A stretch of 64,000 nucleotides of DNA from CATQHL01 sp965204655 (GTDB lineage: Bacteria > Actinomycetota > Acidimicrobiia > Acidimicrobiales > CATQHL01), in assembly GCA_965204655.1 (NCBI GenBank), contig OZ241998.1:992001-1056000 (forward strand), in the 5' to 3' direction. A model generated the notes under the pieces. It did not search any database, was not told the DNA's origin, and saw only the letters and a list, made by a program, of their open reading frames with translations. Shown here one piece after another: positions 63,301 through 64,000 of the stretch. The stretch's first letter is position 1, and every line of letters starts with the position of its first letter. The position numbers and the translations under genes were made by a program.

Positions 63301-64000
63301 CGGACCCCCAGACGAAGAGGAACGCTGATACCAACGAACGCTCAAAGACCCCGCCCCTGACACCGCCACAGCACCACCAGGCGCCGCAGGCACACCCACG
63401 CACCGCCCCGCCGAACCCGAGTAAACCTCCCCCGAAGGGCACGCCGTCAACGGGACGCCCGAGGTGACCAGATAGTAACTCTCACGCGAACTGTTGCGCG
63501 CCTTCAAACGCACATAATACTTTACTCCGCCGTTCAAACCTGAGATCACATGAGAGGTCGTGTCGGCGCCCGATAGCAGCACACTAGACCACCGCCCGCG
63601 CAAACCGGCGCGCCAATCCACCTTATAACCCACAAGAGGCGAACCCCCATCAGACGTCGGACGCACCCACGACAAACTCAACGAACCCGCCCCCGCCACA
63701 GCCCTAAACGAACCAGGCCGCCCAGGACGCACCACCACAACAGCCGCCGTCGTCGATGTAGTGTCTCCGGAGGTGAGCCGATCCCCCACAGGCGACGACG
63801 CCACCACCGTCACCCTCCTGCACTCCCCGGAGACTAACTCCCACCCCTCCCCGCACGAAAGCGCCGCCTCCACGAAACGATAACAACGCCCACCAAACAA
63901 AACGCCCTCCCCGCAAACCTCCTCCACCAACGGCGGCACACGCTCAACAGACATTAGAGTGCGCGAGCACGAACTGCCGGAAAGAACCCAGCCCTGTGGG
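57358..64000 (-). CDS. Giant Fn3-phospholipase-A2-like-lectin protein, 5' end outside window
   Basis: At least 2198 residues; the frame is still open at the window edge (upstream codons give a QGWVLSGSSC pattern like the following CGEGWELVSGEC), so the true N-terminus and any signal peptide lie outside. About eleven Fn3 domains are visible, most followed by CPxGxxY...C. Four poly-Thr/Ala linkers separate the first seven Fn3 domains (near 305-341, 478-505, 642-692, 1007-1065). The end matches the 1048-residue neighbour: cysteine-rich part, PLA2-like region (SGDCTG, ACQAHDYCYDL, His-Asp near 1935) and lectin (about 2000-2198, GKCLTRK, QWFHVLQ). A cell-surface or secreted lipid-attacking effector is inferred; an adhesin is the alternative. 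Confidence 0.85.
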   Translation of the reverse strand, partial: PQGWVLSGSSCSRTLMSVERVPPLVEEVCGEGVLFGGRCYRFVEAALSCGEGWELVSGECRRVTVVASSPVGDRLTSGDTTSTTAAVVVVRPGRPGSFRAVAGAGSLSLSWVRPTSDGGSPLVGYKVDWRAGLRGRWSSVLLSGADTTSHVISGLNGGVKYYVRLKARNSSRESYYLVTSGVPLTACPSGEVYSGSAGRCVGVPAAPGGAVAVSGAGSLSVRWYQRSSSSGGPVEGYSLRWRRRGSTDTWSTTSASASGGTSYTLGSLTFKSYSHTISSLVNGTVYEVGVASRNAAGLSAYAAAAGAPCATGQHYNGTSCVLTPTTTTTTTTTAATTTTTTTAATTTTTSTTTTTLPSCSSPLVLSRVLGRCVGVPSVPRSVVAVGGGGALTVYWRFPSSTGGAPVQAYELRWRVSPSGSWETLRLPVGGIRLVALPVLRSYAFAYTFTNLTNGTLYEFGVSARNEAGKSPETTVSARPCPVGQRDTGSACAAPAATTTTTTTTTTTTTAAGGATTTTTLAPYCVPGKVFSRAWKGCVGKPSLPRWVRAVSRDGALSVLWEDPVSDGGSPLVAYSVQWRREGASEWSVKRVRVGDAVSFGLPGSSRVYRVHSITGLVNGVFYRVGVSAENEAGSSLSRMAAGVPCPPGKPATPAGCRTPTPTTTSTTTTAATTTTTTTAATTTTTAVTTTTTTTAAASTTTTTAACSVVGFVRSSVLGGCVGVPAPPTVYGVVSGVGSVKVSWGYAAAVWPSANYADAGFGQAESFRLRWRVRGSSGVWTPVVVKRSAGVLDLNPDGKPAEVWEYDIGGLVNGTVYEVGVAAVNAAGTGSYASAVGAACPAGQRYSAVRNSCIVRSAPGAPENLRVWRGDGFLFLTWDLPSVGASEVTGYVLRWRESGSGDWNYSSELLRSPRGYDDADYYLDEASERSNDPVSAFKWLPDLENGVLYEVGVAARGRGGDSAYRSGSASPTAKLTSNRDEGRGWYRNWPGRGYYCSPDYGYYRNYHYHRVLKNRLCRVPPVLTATSTTTTTTSTTTTTTTPTTTTTTPATTTTTTTTPTTTTTTTTTTTTIAATTTIKTTTLAGAVPRLQHGAYVGVRWISWVTPATCGEARKVGEVYDAVLGRCVDAPDVLLDVRVLAEDGGLNVAWKLWWDGYIWESSREVVDFVVRWRELGSSGDWLTEVVPWEVSEQTYIMQDDPVVVSRTWVSAPGGLTNGVAYEVQVAARNAAGAGKFTAVSAVPCPAGQAYSPAAAGCAPVSAGTLDGLTLTSIGGLGFNWAYRLPAALGGGGSPVSGLLAQYRVSGTTQEWADMPWYDYDYGYEFWELTPLDEVNIMTWTQGSLRLPSWKAGVLYDVRVAPQYKDGTSGGFVEATAASCPRGRSYSPSLRKCVSPPSAPGGFTASAGDSTISLAWGPPSSNGGDPPSGFELRWRKLGLTKGWETTTIPWDSAATVTNFGTVFRTWHQTLSGLDNAVRYEVGVSAVNRAGYSPWVQAVLAPCPEGSAYATALAACNTLTDPGKPRNFTLTSGNSTITASWEAPATTGGSPVVSYIVRWNKVGSDGTPAERVVYAPASYLRITGLSNTEHYWVEVAAKNRARQGDYTRLTSAPCAGAYNSATKKCATKPNQAQGLSTASADGGLQLSWRSPLDNGGSSITSYRITWIWSEGGTTHRRSTTVTASHPEVKVHVIYPRPSRKIYRIWNLRLPSPATLPALKNGVFYRVHVAAINAVGKGVTAFTSGMPCPAGKRYGTGYSGCAPSNCPLGRTMTGQCVPKCGDDEVYEETRGGCRPTDKFCREDPDLWKHRDDLGYYDSGYCRYNSWVWSSPRNGIRYSPLYCNESDEFSAEANADTYINTDLVGKDLTIGKRAMCPPTGLFLALGERRREQDNSTDYYHPEWGIESDLENKHERVVVRASGDCTGISDVVAIVNKLIAIVARVELPSGVLAACQAHDYCYDLIRSGLHQTVQEGGDRGCDEVLKQLWISYCGTLALLSQLLCKLDVYTFNAAARTATTSPEAGVVVLRNSQTGKCLTRKLKSTTLVQEHCRFDGNHKPNDEGQWFHVLQAEPFSNAAVGPTEAGYFYVMPANVNPAEKESWKKSLSSQETEVAGSKCLYVDSVSTRKEVREGSCMVSGARSSSRVFRLVNTPAADEYGIRSVGGGCWQPEAEAGGDDAETAADGVSIVSVFNASGCDAVLQWWRIEPVDPTAIVGESS
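60765..60935. repeat. GTAGTCGT-type microsatellite coding for Thr linker
   Basis: Low-complexity GTAGTC/GTGGTA tract encoding a run of about 50 Thr with scattered Pro, Ala and Ile. Similar shorter tracts lie at about 61885-62025, 62445-62515 and 62935-63035. The units are triplets, so length changes keep the frame. Thr-rich linkers like these are common O-glycosylation sites in secreted actinobacterial proteins. Confidence 0.85.

Overview
The window reads as a high-GC (roughly 60 % by eye) chromosome segment, probably from an actinobacterium. Pointers are the lipobox-type lipoproteins, the fused indolepyruvate:ferredoxin oxidoreductase, several GTG/TTG starts, strong AAGGAGG-type ribosome sites, and very large secreted proteins with poly-threonine linkers. 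Placement near Acidimicrobiia is a guess from style only. There is no rRNA or tRNA to anchor it.

Region 1 (1-20.1 kb) is ordinary metabolism. It has an acyl-CoA dehydrogenase cut by the window edge, a SnoaL-like protein, a fused indolepyruvate:ferredoxin oxidoreductase followed by an orphan oligopeptide-type binding lipoprotein, and a complete branched-chain-amino-acid-type ABC importer (LivH-LivM-binding protein-LivG-LivF). The importer lies downstream of an isochorismatase-like hydrolase and an SMP-30 lactonase. Divergent from these is a molybdenum hydroxylase whose large subunit is split into two genes, as in nicotinate dehydrogenase, followed by a cupin.

Region 2 (20.2-40.7 kb) is a defence-type island with mosaic base composition. 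It holds (i) a ParB-domain protein, an N6-adenine methylase and a NotI-family endonuclease; (ii) a tightly overlapping four-gene operon of a PAPS-reductase-like protein, a GHKL ATPase and two unknowns; (iii) two DnaQ-type exonucleases; (iv) a coiled-coil membrane protein; (v) a PLD-SNF2 helicase with a 1530-residue Eco57I-type methylase. Two units carry slippage-prone tracts inside coding sequence: a run of 14 C in the PAPS-reductase-like gene, and 16 perfect copies of an 8-bp unit in the methylase, which also has a run of 10 G. None of these units is a multiple of three, so the genes look built for phase variation.

Region 3 (41-64 kb, all minus strand) is the most unusual part. Two long proteins (more than 2198 and 1048 residues) carry fibronectin-III repeats, a phospholipase-A2-like signature and a C-terminal ricin-type lectin domain. 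They are followed by and interleaved with eight lipoprotein genes of two related families, A (~350-400 aa) and B (~510-525 aa). Almost every lipoprotein gene has, immediately upstream, either a full lectin-ended protein or a relic of its lectin tail. The simplest reading is an array of effector-immunity cassettes in which most effector genes were deleted by recombination while the lipoproteins were kept. The toxin/immunity roles are inference; the repeated architecture is visible directly.
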